Shown one piece after another: positions 43,438 to 55,059 of a DNA stretch of 64,000 nt (position 1 is the first letter of the stretch; every line of letters starts with the position of its first letter). The position numbers were made by a program, and so were the translations under genes. The notes beneath the pieces are model-generated. The model had not been told where the DNA came from, ran no database searches, and saw only the letters and a program-made list of their open reading frames with translations. This DNA is from Archivesica marissinica (taxonomy: Eukaryota > Mollusca > Bivalvia > Venerida > Vesicomyidae), in NCBI GenBank assembly GCA_014843695.1, contig CM026403.1, forward strand, positions 46,277,645-46,341,644, in the 5' to 3' direction.

Positions 43438-44225
43438 TACGGCTGGATTTTTCGAATGCATTCTATAAAGTAGTCCACCGCCGTATACATGTACTATCAA
43501 CATTACAGTTGGGGGTATGTGGCGATCTACACTGCTGAATCAGCAGCTTCATTGAGGATCGCACACAGCAAGTGAACCTGGGCGAACTTCATCGGACACA
43601 TTACGGTACAGGCTGGCGTCCCACAGGGCAGCGTCTTATGATCACTTATGTTCCTGTTTTATATAAATGACCTCACCAATTATATCTCTGCATAATCCAT
43701 TGCCCGGTTATGTGCAGAAGACTGTGTGCTCTACAGATATATCAAGTCAGAGAAAGATGCTCACCAAGCTCTCAATAACACATGAACAATATACAACGAT
43801 GGCTGAATGACTGGCTTATGTAATTTCCACCCCAGAAATGCCAACTCGTTCACATAACTAACAAGAGGAAACCTATCACAATATTCACAGCATCACATTA
43901 AAAGAAGTAGGTTCAGCGATGTATTTATACCTCACCATCCACACAATTCATAACTGGAACCCTCATATTAACAACGTCAGCAAGAAGAGAATAACACTCG
44001 ACCATTCTTACAGCGCAGCATCCATCAGTGCCCACAGGAAGATCAAATAGCTATTCTACACAAATCTGGTAAGACCTCTTATGGAATACGCCACTGTTAT
44101 CTTGTATCCTTTTGCCATGACTATATGCCATCAGAATTCATTCTTCCCTGACACCATCGGACTTTGGAACAACCTCCACAAGACAGTCATAAGCTGCCCT
44201 ACCACCGAAAGCTTGAAGAGGTAAG
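43438..44225 (+). pseudogene. Decayed CR1/jockey-like reverse transcriptase
   Basis: Translated fragments in shifting frames give RLDFSNAFYKVVHRR, then GVPQGSV, L-C-A-E-D where FADD is expected, NNIQRWLNDWLM, QKCQLVHITNKRKPI, WNPHINNVSKK, LVRPLMEYATVI and PDTIGLWNNLHKTVISC, in the right order for a non-LTR RT and its C-terminal domain. Many stops and frameshifts interrupt it, and the catalytic Asp pair is altered. It is older than the related copy at 50265-51655. Confidence 0.78.
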
Positions 44226-44895
44226 TGAAGCCAGTCACCATCTGATAGACTCGTATTGAGCGTTTTGTGGCCGCACTATACATACACACTTTTACATCAA
44301 ATGTAGATATACTTTATTGTACTGCCATCGTGCCAGTACGAGTATGCACCCGTTTGTCTTGTCCTATTGGTGCAACAGTTAGCACATTGGCATATCGGAC
44401 AGATGGCTTTGCTGCTCGGGTCATGATATCTCAAAGACAAATAACAAAACCGAAAAACGTAATAACTGCACAGTTTATAAAATGAATATGCTTTAAGAAC
44501 ACGCCTGCGACGGTAATTAGGGTACTGAACAGAGTGATAACATAAAATATGTTGCTGTTCTGAGTAATTTCCTTTGTTAATCAATCCATGTGTACTGACT
44601 AACCAATTGTGAAGCAGGGAATTATTGTGCCAGCATTATGTTCAATGCATTGACAGCATACATGTAACTTGATAGTCGATATATATAAACATTTTAATGT
44701 TTGACCATACTATTTGATGTATGTAATTTCATCAAATATTGCCATATTTTAGCAATTGTGTTGGCATGTGTTCATACGAATGGTACAGTTCCCACTATTT
44801 GGGGACATATATATAATTATTAATTAATCATATACATACGTCTTCGGGATTAAATGCTATGGCTAATCTTTCCTAAGGAGGCATATATTTAGAAT
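44226..44895. other. Unassigned sequence
   Basis: AT-rich; the short frames do not resemble known proteins. Confidence 0.4.
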
Positions 44896-45294
44896 TTGCT
44901 GCATATAAGATGTTTTAAAATATCGGTTATATGTCTAGGTAGAAAGGTGGCGACAGGATGGCAGATGAACATACTGGATTTAGAAAGACGTTACATTGTT
45001 AACCAAGTGTCTACTCATTCCAATATCCTAGACACGAGGAATAAATTTACGAAATATACATGTACATTTTTCAGAGATGTTAGAAAAGCCAATGATTATA
45101 TAAACAGACTTAAACTGTGTTAAATACTCCTTGAATATGGTGTATCTGGTAAAATATTGAAAGCTATAACAAAATGTACTCCCATATATGCAATGTTTTG
45201 TGTTAGAGCCGATTCATTAAGCACCGATTCGTTGGATGTCAAATCTGGTTTGAGAACAAGGTTGCATCCTATCTCTGTTGTTTTTCATCCTATA

Positions 45295-45467
45295 CAGCTA
45301 AACCTGTCTTAAGCAGCCAGCCAAGGGAATGACAGAAAGTGGCTGCTTATCACAGGTGGCTGCTTAATAGAGGTCAAACATATAATAAAACAACATATTG
45401 GGAATCTGGAAACTGGCTGCTTAATACAGGTTGGCTGCTTAATAGAGGTGACCACTAACACAGACTG
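45295..45467. mobile_element. MITE, pogo-like family (copy C), inserted in a LINE
   Basis: It starts CAGCTAAACCTGTCTTAAGC and ends CACTAACACAGACTG, with TA on each side. The interior GGCTGCTTAATAGAGGT and ACAGAAAGTGGCTGCTTA matches copy A. The right TIR has lost several bases. Confidence 0.75.
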
Positions 45468-45596
45468 TATATCAATTGTTGTATATCTAAAGGGCTTTAA
45501 ATAACCAAGTGTATATACTAGTGGTTACTCGTATCAGTGCCTCGAAGACTATATGAACTGTATGTATGAACGTGCTACTTATGTATGGTGGTCTCT

Positions 45597-45820
45597 TTGC
45601 TATTTATTCAGTATTTATGGATATCCATTATTAGATTTCCATAATTATGGATATCCAAACATCGAATTATGGATATTAAATAATCGATAATGGATATCCA
45701 ATAATCGATGTATGGATTACATGCTGAATAAATAGCAAAACGGCGCGCCTGCAATTATTGATATCCATATATCGAATTATGGATATCCATAAATAACAAA
45801 TAAATAGCAAAACAGCGTCC
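45597..45820. mobile_element. Palindromic (fold-back) element rich in TATGGATATCCA
   Basis: The left end TTTGCTATTTATTCAGTATT (then TATGGATATCC) is the inverted match of the right end GGATATCCATAAATAACAAA (then TAAATAGCAAA). An internal CTGAATAAATAGCAAAACGG makes a second, nested inverted pairing with the left end. Multiple self-complementary GGATATCC and ATCGAT blocks give strong cruciform potential. Confidence 0.65.
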
Positions 45821-46300
45821 CATACTTATGGTGGTGAATAGATCTATATGTATTTATTGTACGCTGATGATATTGTCTTTATTAGCGGAAAATACTCTTA
45901 TATCTTTATTAGCGGATTTGCAAGCACTACTGAATATATATTGTCTGTCTGGTGCAATGCTGAGCATATGTGTATTAACAGTGACGAGAGTACTAGTGTG
46001 CACAGTCGCCCTGCTTCTTTGCAAGTTATATTGATCGTGTATTTACGAAAGATTATGCATTAGTCAAAAATATGACACATAGAACATTTTGACATAACCA
46101 TGTGTCAAAGAGCAGTAAAACATATAATATGATATATTCATGAATAACCTCTTAAACAATATGGTTTCCAAAACTGTGCTGTACAGGCCATTCTGTATAT
46201 TTTTAAGCTCGCATATGACAGCATGCAGGGAAGCTGATATTTTTTATTTCTGTAATTTCGGTACCAAACTTTACTACCAATTACCTCTACCTGACCTGGA

Positions 46301-46410
46301 GGTTATACAACTAGTAATGTGATTGGTTGAGTCTGAGATTTACACTGAGCTGAACCAATCACAAGCTTGAGACTAGGTTTGCGATTGGAGAAAAGTTTTA
46401 TAACCTCAGG
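46301..46410. mobile_element. Fold-back MITE, GAGGTTATAAAAC family, second copy
   Basis: CCTGGAGGTTATACAAC and AAGTTTTATAACCTCAGG form the inverted ends. The interior contains TTGGTTGAGTCTGAGATTTA. It matches the element at 28850-28985 in general layout. Confidence 0.6.
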
Positions 46411-46552
46411 TACAGGTTTTATATTTTCTCTTGTTATTGCCCAACGCTCACTGTCTGTTCATATTTAATTATGAGGTTACAGTAAAGAGTAGACCACCAC
46501 ATTTCCAATTCTCCGCTGTCACTAGACCTGTAAGATGGTACACTATGATAAT

Positions 46553-46776
<224 letters not shown>

Positions 46777-47519
46777 AGATGGTGATGATGATGCGATATC
46801 AGTATTAAATCACAGAATAGTTTATTCAAGAATACATGTATGTCTTCAACACTGTTTATTCTGTTGTACATAGATGTTATAGCATATAGCATCGTAAAAT
46901 TAATTCCTACTTCATCCCGGGGTCGTAATTAAAGAGATTTTTCTAAAGACATTTCACACACGTAAACTGCGGAAGTGCGTCCCCAGGAGGTCTGCTCTCT
47001 ACCATTTCAGTCTATAGTAGGGATAGTTTGTTCTCCGCATTAGTTTAAGTATGGGCTAAGCTTTTCATCATTTCAGTCTATTGTATGGTAGACATTTGGT
47101 AAAGCCTAGGTAACTGAGGTCGTGACACGGAGGGAGGTCGATGCTTATTGTTGCATGTCATGTATTCTATTAGTCCTATAAATAAGACTTCTACATACAA
47201 TTTTTTTCTGTGAGCCTGGATAGTAAAATGTCACATTTTTCAAGTCTAAATATGTGGACTAGTATGTACAACTTCACACTGAAAATAGCAGAAAGTAAAA
47301 TTATGTGAATATTTTTTTTTAGTTTGGCGGATAATAGATATAGCCCATGTGATGATTTTATAAGGTTTTGTCCCATCTATCTAAAGTAGGTCCATGGTTT
47401 TGCTAGATCTGACAAAAGTATGGTAATGGTGTTGCCGAATGTGTCTGAAGTAGGGTCGTGCTTTTGCCAGATCATCTAAAGTTAGAGCCAGGTTTTCATA
47501 GGCAAGGTGGCCACACATA
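46777..47519. other. Unassigned intergenic sequence
   Basis: AT-rich with no recognised feature. Confidence 0.4.
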
Positions 47520-47524
47520 CTAAT

Positions 47525-47842
47525 CAGGGGCGTAGCCAGGAGGCAAATTATGTGCAGGCCCGGGTAAAGAATGTTGAGTGAGCGTAGCGAACGAGGTTGC
47601 TAGGGGGGTCCGGAGGCAGGCACCCCCGGACTTTTTGGTTTTTTAGGATGCAATTTCCCGCATTCTGCTGCATTTAAAAGACAAATTCGGACATGTTTTT
47701 ATAACAAATAAACAGGACAATACACTGTTCTGCCTAGCTATACATGTACATCAAAAGCAATAACAATTCTATATATTTATTTTTTTTGGTCAAAATGATG
47801 TGCAGGTCCGGGCCTTTTGGCCTAATGGCAGCTACGCGCCTG
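47525..47842. mobile_element. MITE with CAGGGGCGTAGC ends and CTAAT target duplication
   Basis: The left end is CAGGGGCGTAGCCAGGAGGC and the right end is GGCAGCTACGCGCCTG. CTAAT flanks both sides (47520-47524 and 47843-47847). GTGCAGGCCCGGG near the left end and GTGCAGGTCCGGGCC near the right are further internal repeats. No coding frame. Confidence 0.75.
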
Positions 47843-48070
47843 CTAATGACTATACACCCATTTTGCAAGGATATACCCCCCCCCACACACACACACATAT
47901 CCAATTACAAATATTGGGTAATACCGTATGTAAATTGATTATTCTAGAGGACATAATGTTCAGACCGGATTAGTTGGTGTTCAACCTCTTCCCATGTATT
48001 AACAACTCGCACCCGCCTATTTAACCGGTATTACGTACTTGTCTCCCCTAGTACTAATGACAAAGCAGGG

Positions 48071-48076
48071 CACGTG
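48071..48076. promoter_or_regulatory. CACGTG E-box upstream of the candidate first exon
   Basis: A palindromic CACGTG lies about 100 bp before the ATG at 48175. A function is inferred only from position. Confidence 0.25.
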
Positions 48077-48174
48077 CTTTGTTAATTTAGCGGGCACTTG
48101 TCAATGTTTACAGAGGGCGCTGTAAGGTAGCGTAATGTACAGTGTACATCAATGATCAGTCAGTTGTTACGATC

Positions 48175-48271
48175 ATGGCGAAAGGCCATGGACTGGACTT
48201 AACAACTGGGAGTTTACTATGGATTTTAATCGTGATTTTAGGAGAATCAAATTGCAAATCGTCACACACAT
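48175..48271 (+). CDS. Candidate first coding exon of a secreted or membrane protein (unidentified gene)
   Basis: The ATG lies in a good context (GATCATGG, with A absent at -3 but G at +4). It encodes MAKGHGLDLTTGS, then a hydrophobic core LLWILIVIL and the cleavage-like GESNCKSSHT: a typical signal peptide of about 25 residues. The exon ends ACAT|GTAAGT, a consensus donor, leaving phase 1; without splicing the frame stops about 20 nt later. Upstream sequence is less AT-rich and contains an E-box. No downstream exon could be recognised before the retroelements at 50.3 kb, so the gene may continue past the window. It could be a chance frame, but the combination of start, signal peptide and donor is unusually good. 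I do not recognise the protein. Confidence 0.5.
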
Positions 48272-48276
48272 GTAAG

Positions 48277-48721
48277 TGTAATGGTGTTCTATAAAATGCC
48301 GTATAGTTTACGCTTTATTCCACTGATTTCATTGATTTTTAAACGTTTGTTTACATTCAACATTGACACTGGTCACTGGATTTCATTTCAAATAATTTAT
48401 TTAGATCGCCAGTAATAATTTCTGATGTGAATAAACAGGGCTTGAATGTTGTTTTTTTAAAAATTATTTTAATTTCATAGAATAGATGCGTAGTAAAAAT
48501 CACGCAAATTTTAAAAGCGTTGCACGTTGGTTTACTGTATATACTGTAAATTCATTCATACCTGCGTATCTTTTATTTCGATGAATTCCAAACTAAAATG
48601 TGATAATTGGTACCATTTTCCTGATTTCAGAATTAAAGGAAGCAAATCTAGTCTTGATTATATTTTTGCCATTCATCAGGAATTTTAACTAAATTCATGC
48701 AACATAAATACAATGAGTTTT
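48277..48721. other. AT-rich sequence, possible intron of the gene starting at 48175
   Basis: No recognisable feature. Confidence 0.35.
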
Positions 48722-48960
48722 GATTAGCACAGTGGTTAGCATGCTCGCTTCTCACCAATGCGACCTAGGTTCGATCCTCGGACAGGGAAGTATGTGAGAC
48801 GGTACGATGGACGCCAGATCGGACAGGTGGGTTTTCTCCGGGTACTCCTGTTTCCTCCCACATGAATGACCACATTTACGCTTTCATCCGCGCCAACGAG
48901 AGTGATTAATATAAGTTGTTATAACTTGCTTCGCAATCGTTGTAAAATAAATAAAGTAAA
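48722..48960 (+). mobile_element. SINE with conserved central domain (TTCTCCGGGTACTCC type)
   Basis: The A box TTAGCACAGTGGTTAGCATG, B box GGTTCGATCC, central GGTGGGTTTTCTCCGGGTAC and tail GCTTCGCAATCGTTGTAAAA are in canonical order, ending in an A-rich tract. It is the direct copy of the family seen inverted at 20938-21178. Confidence 0.85.
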
Positions 48961-49904
48961 AAAAATGAGTATTGAAATAACAGATTTAATCATTTATACA
49001 TTTTGTTATTTGATATCTGTGTAATTTGATTAATTACTAATGATTGGCAATAATATATCTATGCGAAAATAATTGGTGGGGGGCAGGATTTTTGGCTAAT
49101 TTAATGTTGGGGGGGGTCACCAATTTGTTACATTGTTGGTCCAGTCCCACAATCCCACACATTTCTAGTTTAATTTTCATCTTTTTAATAGTGTCATGGT
49201 CTTATGTATAATCCATGAAATATACGTACGAAATGTTCATGACAGAGTATATAGTCATTCATTTCTATGCACACACTCGTATGAAATGACAATCTAAATA
49301 AGCATGATGCAAGAGAAAAATGCATAAGCCACATGTACATGCCGACAGGTCGATGTCAATTAGAACATTGTCATCTTATTAGGTCATAGATGCATACGTG
49401 TACCGTAATAATCTGATTAATTGTATAAAAATTGAATATAGACATTGTAGACTAATGTTGATGCCAGATATTGTGTTGATGCCAGTTATCAGTGTGCTGG
49501 TATCAATTAAGTGTCCCTAGAGGCCAATCTGATCTTTGTTTTTATCCAATGTCAAAACAATGAAGTAATCCTGAAGCTATTATAATGACTGAGTGGCGTG
49601 TCAATGTCCGGGCAAATAACTATTGAACTGTGACACCTGAATTACAAATATCAATATTGTAGCCCTCATAATACGAAGCTTTATATGCCAGTTACAAGTT
49701 TTATCATATAGATATAAGAATACCTTTATTATAATGTAGGTCGAAAATTTACAGGTTTAATAAAAGTGTAACCATATATCTGGTGTTGGTTTCGTGCATT
49801 TCTACTTATTTTTTTACCTTGATTATCAAATTTAAAGAAACTTTAATTGCAATCAATTAATTCAATAAACATTCTAATTCAAGTCTCAACATAATATAAC
49901 TTCT
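48961..49904. other. Unassigned AT-rich intergenic or intronic sequence
   Basis: Two G-rich runs (49078 and 49108) and otherwise unique AT-rich DNA. A short repeat of GATGCCAGTTATC/GATGCCAGATATT near 49460. No exon supported. Confidence 0.4.
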
Positions 49905-50265
49905 CTGCACTATACCAGAAACCTCTCCATAATATACCAGAAACCTCTCCATAATATACCAGAAACCTCTCCATAATATACCAGAAACTTCTCCATAATA
50001 TACCAGAAACCTCTCCATAATATACCAGAAACCTCTCCATAATATACCAGAAACTTCTCAATAACATACCAGAAACTTCTCCATAATATACCAGAAACCT
50101 CTCCATAATATACCAGAAACTTCTCAATAATATACCAGAAACTTCTCCATAATATACCAGAAACTTCTCCATAATATACCAGAAACCTCTCTGTAATATA
50201 CCAGAAACCTCTCTGTAATATACCAGAAACTTCTCCATAATATACCAGAAACCTCTCCATAATAT
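49905..50265. repeat. 22-bp minisatellite, left part
   Basis: The unit contains CCAGAAACCTCTCCATAATA then TA. Variants are ACTTCTC and CTCTGTAAT. It continues at 51655 beyond an inserted retroelement. Confidence 0.95.
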
Positions 50266-51655
50266 CTATCTATCTTCCTATTAGTCAAACCCCTGATGGG
50301 GACCTTAGACTTTGACGCGCGTCAACTGACAAGAATGTTAGTAAGAGATGAAATAAAAGATGATAAAAAGAATGATGTTAGGTTGGTTAAAAACAGGTTA
50401 AGACCAGGGCAGGTTTATTTAGGGAGAAACATGTTCAATCCGACTTGCAGCCAGACTGAACTGTGGGCCAGACAAGGTGACAATATCTGGGGGCAAAGCA
50501 TTCCAGTGGACAATGGTTCTTGGAAAGAAGGACTATTTATGGTAGTCAGTCACTGTTTGGATCTGTCGGAATGCTTGGGAATGGGATGTTCTGGAAGATC
50601 TTGTATTTGGGGTAAGTTAGTTTTCAGCTTGAATGGCAACTTGGTTATGGAGGATGTTGTGGAACATAACCAATCTTTGGTCGATGCGACGAAGGTCAAG
50701 GCGTCTCCAATTTAGGGAGTTCAACATTTCTGTGACACTGGACGTTCGGCCGTAGTCTTGTTTGGCCCAGCGGGCAGCTCTGCGCTGTACAGACTCAAGC
50801 TGGTCTATGAGAACTGCCGTATACGGTGACCAAATCGTGGAGCTATACTCAAGCTGGGGCCTTACCAGTGTCTTGTATGCTGTTGATTTTAACCTTTCTG
50901 AGTGTACTTTGATGTTTCGTCTTAGAAAACCCAATGTTTGACTTGCTTTTTTGCTGATGTTGTCTATGTGTTTGTTAAAGTTTAAATCACTTGATATTGT
51001 TACTCCCAGGTATTTTGCTGAGGAAACAGTTTCTAAGAAGGTATTATGCAGACGATATTTCGTGGATATGACTAGTTTGCGTTTGGTGATCTGAATAACC
51101 TGGCACTTTGATGGATTGAATTTCATTTCCCATTTGGATTCCCATTGTTCAAGCTGGTGTAAGTCTTGCTGTAATAGGCTGGAATGAGAAGAAACAGTCA
51201 GAGAAAGATAAAGAGCTGTGTCATCGGCGAAGAGGCGGACTTTAGAGTGTTTGACAGAATCTGGGAGGTCATTGATGTATATGAGAAAGAGGAGTGGTCC
51301 GAGGACCGAACCCTGTGGGACACCGGAGGAGACTGGTATGGTACTTGACTTAGAGCCATTGACTACGACGGACTGTGACCTGTTGTCTAGGAAGCTTTTA
51401 ATCCATGAGAGAGTTTGACCCCTTATGCCATAATAATGTAGCTTATACAGGAGCTTTTCATGGTTGACCATATCAAAGGCTTTTGAGAAGTCAAGGAGTA
51501 TTAAGTCAACTTGACTTCTCTGGTTTATGGATTTGAGGATGTCGTCTATTAGCATGAGGAGTTGGGTTTGACATGACCTTTTTTTCTCGGAAACCATGTT
51601 GTAGTTCATAGAAGAGGTTGGCTTGTGTGAAGTGCTTTGTTACGCTAGATGAGAC
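50266..51655 (-). pseudogene. CR1/jockey-like non-LTR retrotransposon, 5'-truncated, inserted in the 22-bp array
   Basis: On the minus strand a 330-codon frame (51609-50617) carries ordered RT motifs: LLDFSKAFDMVNH, SGVPQGSVLGPLLFLIYIND, FADDTALY, and the C-terminal YLGVTISSDLNF and PQLEYSSTIWSP. A frameshift near 51575 separates it from the preceding FYELQHGF block. Downstream the same frame continues past in-frame stops at 50617 and 50533 through PRTIVHWNALP to a final stop at 50419. The 3' end is a short GATA-type repeat (CTATCTATCT on the plus strand), as in CR1-like elements. Both flanks are the same 22-bp satellite. The endonuclease half is absent. It is not capable of retrotransposition. 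Confidence 0.88.
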
Positions 51656-51874
51656 ATATACCAGAAACTTCTCAATAATATACCAGAAACTTCTCAATAA
51701 TATACCAGAAACCTCTCCATAATATACCAGAAACCTCTCCATAATATACCAGAAACCTCTCTGTAATATACCAGAAACCTCTCCATAATTGGCATAATAT
51801 ACCAGAAACTTCTCCATAATATACCAGAAACTTCTCTGTAATATACCAGAAACCTCTCTGTAATATACCAGAAA
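51656..51874. repeat. 22-bp minisatellite, right part, running into an assembly gap
   Basis: The same CCAGAAACCTCTCCATAATA unit, with one copy interrupted by TTGGCATAATA. It ends at the Ns, so its true length is unknown. Confidence 0.95.
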
Positions 51875-52874
51875 NNNNNNNNNNNNNNNNNNNNNNNNNN
51901 NNNNNNNNNNNNNNNNNNNNNNNNNNNNNNNNNNNNNNNNNNNNNNNNNNNNNNNNNNNNNNNNNNNNNNNNNNNNNNNNNNNNNNNNNNNNNNNNNNNN
52001 NNNNNNNNNNNNNNNNNNNNNNNNNNNNNNNNNNNNNNNNNNNNNNNNNNNNNNNNNNNNNNNNNNNNNNNNNNNNNNNNNNNNNNNNNNNNNNNNNNNN
52101 NNNNNNNNNNNNNNNNNNNNNNNNNNNNNNNNNNNNNNNNNNNNNNNNNNNNNNNNNNNNNNNNNNNNNNNNNNNNNNNNNNNNNNNNNNNNNNNNNNNN
52201 NNNNNNNNNNNNNNNNNNNNNNNNNNNNNNNNNNNNNNNNNNNNNNNNNNNNNNNNNNNNNNNNNNNNNNNNNNNNNNNNNNNNNNNNNNNNNNNNNNNN
52301 NNNNNNNNNNNNNNNNNNNNNNNNNNNNNNNNNNNNNNNNNNNNNNNNNNNNNNNNNNNNNNNNNNNNNNNNNNNNNNNNNNNNNNNNNNNNNNNNNNNN
52401 NNNNNNNNNNNNNNNNNNNNNNNNNNNNNNNNNNNNNNNNNNNNNNNNNNNNNNNNNNNNNNNNNNNNNNNNNNNNNNNNNNNNNNNNNNNNNNNNNNNN
52501 NNNNNNNNNNNNNNNNNNNNNNNNNNNNNNNNNNNNNNNNNNNNNNNNNNNNNNNNNNNNNNNNNNNNNNNNNNNNNNNNNNNNNNNNNNNNNNNNNNNN
52601 NNNNNNNNNNNNNNNNNNNNNNNNNNNNNNNNNNNNNNNNNNNNNNNNNNNNNNNNNNNNNNNNNNNNNNNNNNNNNNNNNNNNNNNNNNNNNNNNNNNN
52701 NNNNNNNNNNNNNNNNNNNNNNNNNNNNNNNNNNNNNNNNNNNNNNNNNNNNNNNNNNNNNNNNNNNNNNNNNNNNNNNNNNNNNNNNNNNNNNNNNNNN
52801 NNNNNNNNNNNNNNNNNNNNNNNNNNNNNNNNNNNNNNNNNNNNNNNNNNNNNNNNNNNNNNNNNNNNNNNNNN
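51875..52874. other. Assembly gap, 1000 N
   Basis: Exactly 1000 Ns directly after a tandem array. The size is probably nominal. Confidence 0.95.
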
Positions 52875-53543
52875 TTATGATTTTGTGTATGACAGTTACG
52901 CCCCTCACCAATTTCCCATAATGCAACCTATCGCTCAAGACATTATTGATTGCTAGCTTATTTTTTTACTTTCCAATGTGTGCAACCATTCGAATCAGGT
53001 TAGGACGCTTTTACCCAAATCTACTCAAAATTACCAGAAAGGGGTGGCAATGTCGATCAATGTAGATGTAAAATACGCAATGCAGATTGTGAGTCATTCT
53101 TTTTTAAGATATCATTTATTTTGCTATTTATAATTTATAATGTAGGTTGATATAAATTGAATTGCCAATTTGACAAGAAATTTGACAAGAAATGAAATCA
53201 GCTATGACCACTTCATGAGTTTCTATGTATCTATATTTTTTGGTTTTGCTCATGCTGTAAATCGAGAGATTTGGAAGATGAATATCATTTCTTACTTGTA
53301 TGTAAATGCTATATGCATTTGTGAATCAAATTTATTAAAAAATACTACTTTGTAAGATCAAATATGGCAAATTGTATTGAATTGTTACAATCAAACAATA
53401 TAACTATATTATTGAACTTAGCATTAATTTATACTACAAACAAGCTGTTGGTATAAGAACTTCGATATTAAATATCACAGTGCACTAACCTCTATAATAG
53501 GTTATTATATACAGTATAATATTGTTGTTGATCAAGTTGTATA
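52875..53543. other. Unassigned AT-rich sequence
   Basis: No satellite is visible right of the gap. Short frames only. Confidence 0.4.
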
Positions 53544-53545
53544 TA

Positions 53546-55057
53546 TACTGAGTCAAAAAAGAAACGATACCAAACTAAAAATGACGTAAAACGGATAAAA
53601 CCATAGAAAGGTTTAATATATTATTACGTATCAGTACCGGGTATCTTATTGCAACGTCAGCCAACCATTAACACAGGTAAATAAACACCCGATAATCCTG
53701 GAACGCCGAATTTCCGATTTGCACGTGCTCCTCAACAAAGACAACTTCCTGCACATGTACAAATCGGAAAACCGGTTTATTGTACTGGTATTGCATTATC
53801 ATCGAGGAAAAACACCTTACATACCCATTGTTACCTCTAACAAAATGCCTAGGCTAAACTGCAATCAGAGAATGCTTGCCATTGGCATGATTGACGGCGG
53901 TTTACGTCAGCGTGACGTCGCAAATCGACTCGGGGTTACGCGGATCACGATAACACGTCTACTTCGACGTTATCGAACACATGGATCGATGGACGACCGT
54001 CCAAGATCTGGTCGACCACGTGTGACGACGCGTGAACAGGACCGTCACATTCGGACGTCACATTTACGTGACCGGTTCCTACCTGCTACGCACACAGCTG
54101 CCGTTACTCCTGGGATGACCAACAATCGAATCAGTGCACAAACAGTCAGGAACCGGCTCGGTGAACGTGGCATTCGTGCCTATCGGCCATACGTTGGACC
54201 CATCCTGACACGACGTCACCGTGACGTACGGCGGGAATGGACGACGGAACGTGCTCGCTGGACTCGGTTACAGTGGAATTCGGTGATGTTTAGCAATGAA
54301 TCGCGGTTCTGTTTGCGTCGAGCGGATGACAGAGAGCGGGTATATCGCAGACGCGGTGAACGTTACGCCGACGCATGTGTACGTCAGGTCGATCTGTTCG
54401 GGGCGGAAGCGTTATGGCGTGGGGCGGTATCACCGTCGGCAGTCGCACTGAACTGTTAGTGGTGGATGGGAACCTAAACGCCGGTACTGTGATGAGATCC
54501 TTGCGCCAGTTGTTGTGCCGTTCTTTAACGCCAACAGAAACGTCACACTGTTCCAACAGGACAACGCCAGGTGTCATACTGCTCGGATTTCCACCACATT
54601 ATTGGAGCAGAACAATATTGAAACCCTGCCGTGGCCTGCTTTGTCACCAGACTTGTCACCCATAGAACATTTGTGGGATACGTTAGACCGCCGCGTCAGA
54701 CGACGTCAGCCGGTAACGTTAAACCAACTGAGGGATGTTTTGCGTCAGGAGTGGACAAATATTGACCAGCAAGAGATTCAGACACTCTTCCGTTCGATGC
54801 GACGGCGGTGCATTGCAGTGAGAGACGCAAATGGTGCCCATACTCGGTATTGACGTCTGTGTGAAAACTCCATTAGACCCCTGTCCGACGAATTACGTCA
54901 TCACGCAGCAGACAGTTTCGGAGGCTCATTATGCTTTATGTGCTCCTCTTTCAAACATGTTGGACTATCATCTTATGAATTTTCAAAGAATTTTCTTAAT
55001 AAATGTTGAAATTATAGACACATAAACACCAGGTATCGTTTCTTTTTTGACTCAGTA
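53546..55057 (+). mobile_element. Tc1/mariner-type DNA transposon, complete ends, defective transposase
   Basis: Both ends read TACTGAGTCAAAAAAGAAAC then GATACC, a perfect 26-bp inverted repeat, with TA immediately outside on each side. The 1512-bp length and a single transposase gene fit a full-length Tc1-like element. Sharp, identical TIRs suggest a fairly recent insertion, although the gene inside is broken. Confidence 0.93.
53845..54853 (+). pseudogene. Tc1-like (IS630/Tc1 superfamily) transposase, two frameshifts
   Basis: The family cuts and pastes DNA at TA sites with a DDE/D nuclease. The N-terminal helix-turn-helix DNA-binding part (LRQRDVANRLGVTRITITRL) is followed by DDRPRSGRPRVTT. 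The nuclease domain follows: FSNESRF where the first catalytic Asp is normally in a DES motif (here Asn), QQDNARCHTA with the second Asp, and SPDLSPIEHLWD with the final acidic residue. Single-base losses near 54400 and 54482 shift the frame twice, so the protein is split over three frames. The MPRLN start at 53845 is preferred over the in-frame ATG at 53719 because it begins at the usual distance before the HTH. The last frame ends at 54853. Confidence 0.9.
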
Positions 55058-55059
55058 TA

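Larger units (their letters stand above)
44980..46060 (+). pseudogene. Decayed LINE reverse transcriptase, YADD type, split by two insertions
   Basis: The first part reads KYTCTFFRDVRKANDYINRL then LLEYGVSGKILKAITK and SLDVKSGLR. It parallels the RT of the LINE at 56675 (DFRKAYDFINRSKLW, GLRQGCVLSPLL). The second part, after 45845, reads LLYADDIVF, then EYILSVWCNAEHMCINSDES and HSRPAS, parallel to YADDIVLLAKDEYDL and NAGKSKIVHFRPDS. A pogo-like MITE (45295-45467) and a palindromic element (about 45597-45820) sit between the two parts. Stops and frame changes show it is dead. Confidence 0.75.

Noticed and set aside
50296..50715. 139-codon plus-strand frame
   Set aside because: Antisense of the C-terminal part of the CR1/jockey-like RT.
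54290..54577. 95-codon minus-strand frame
   Set aside because: Antisense shadow of the Tc1-like transposase.
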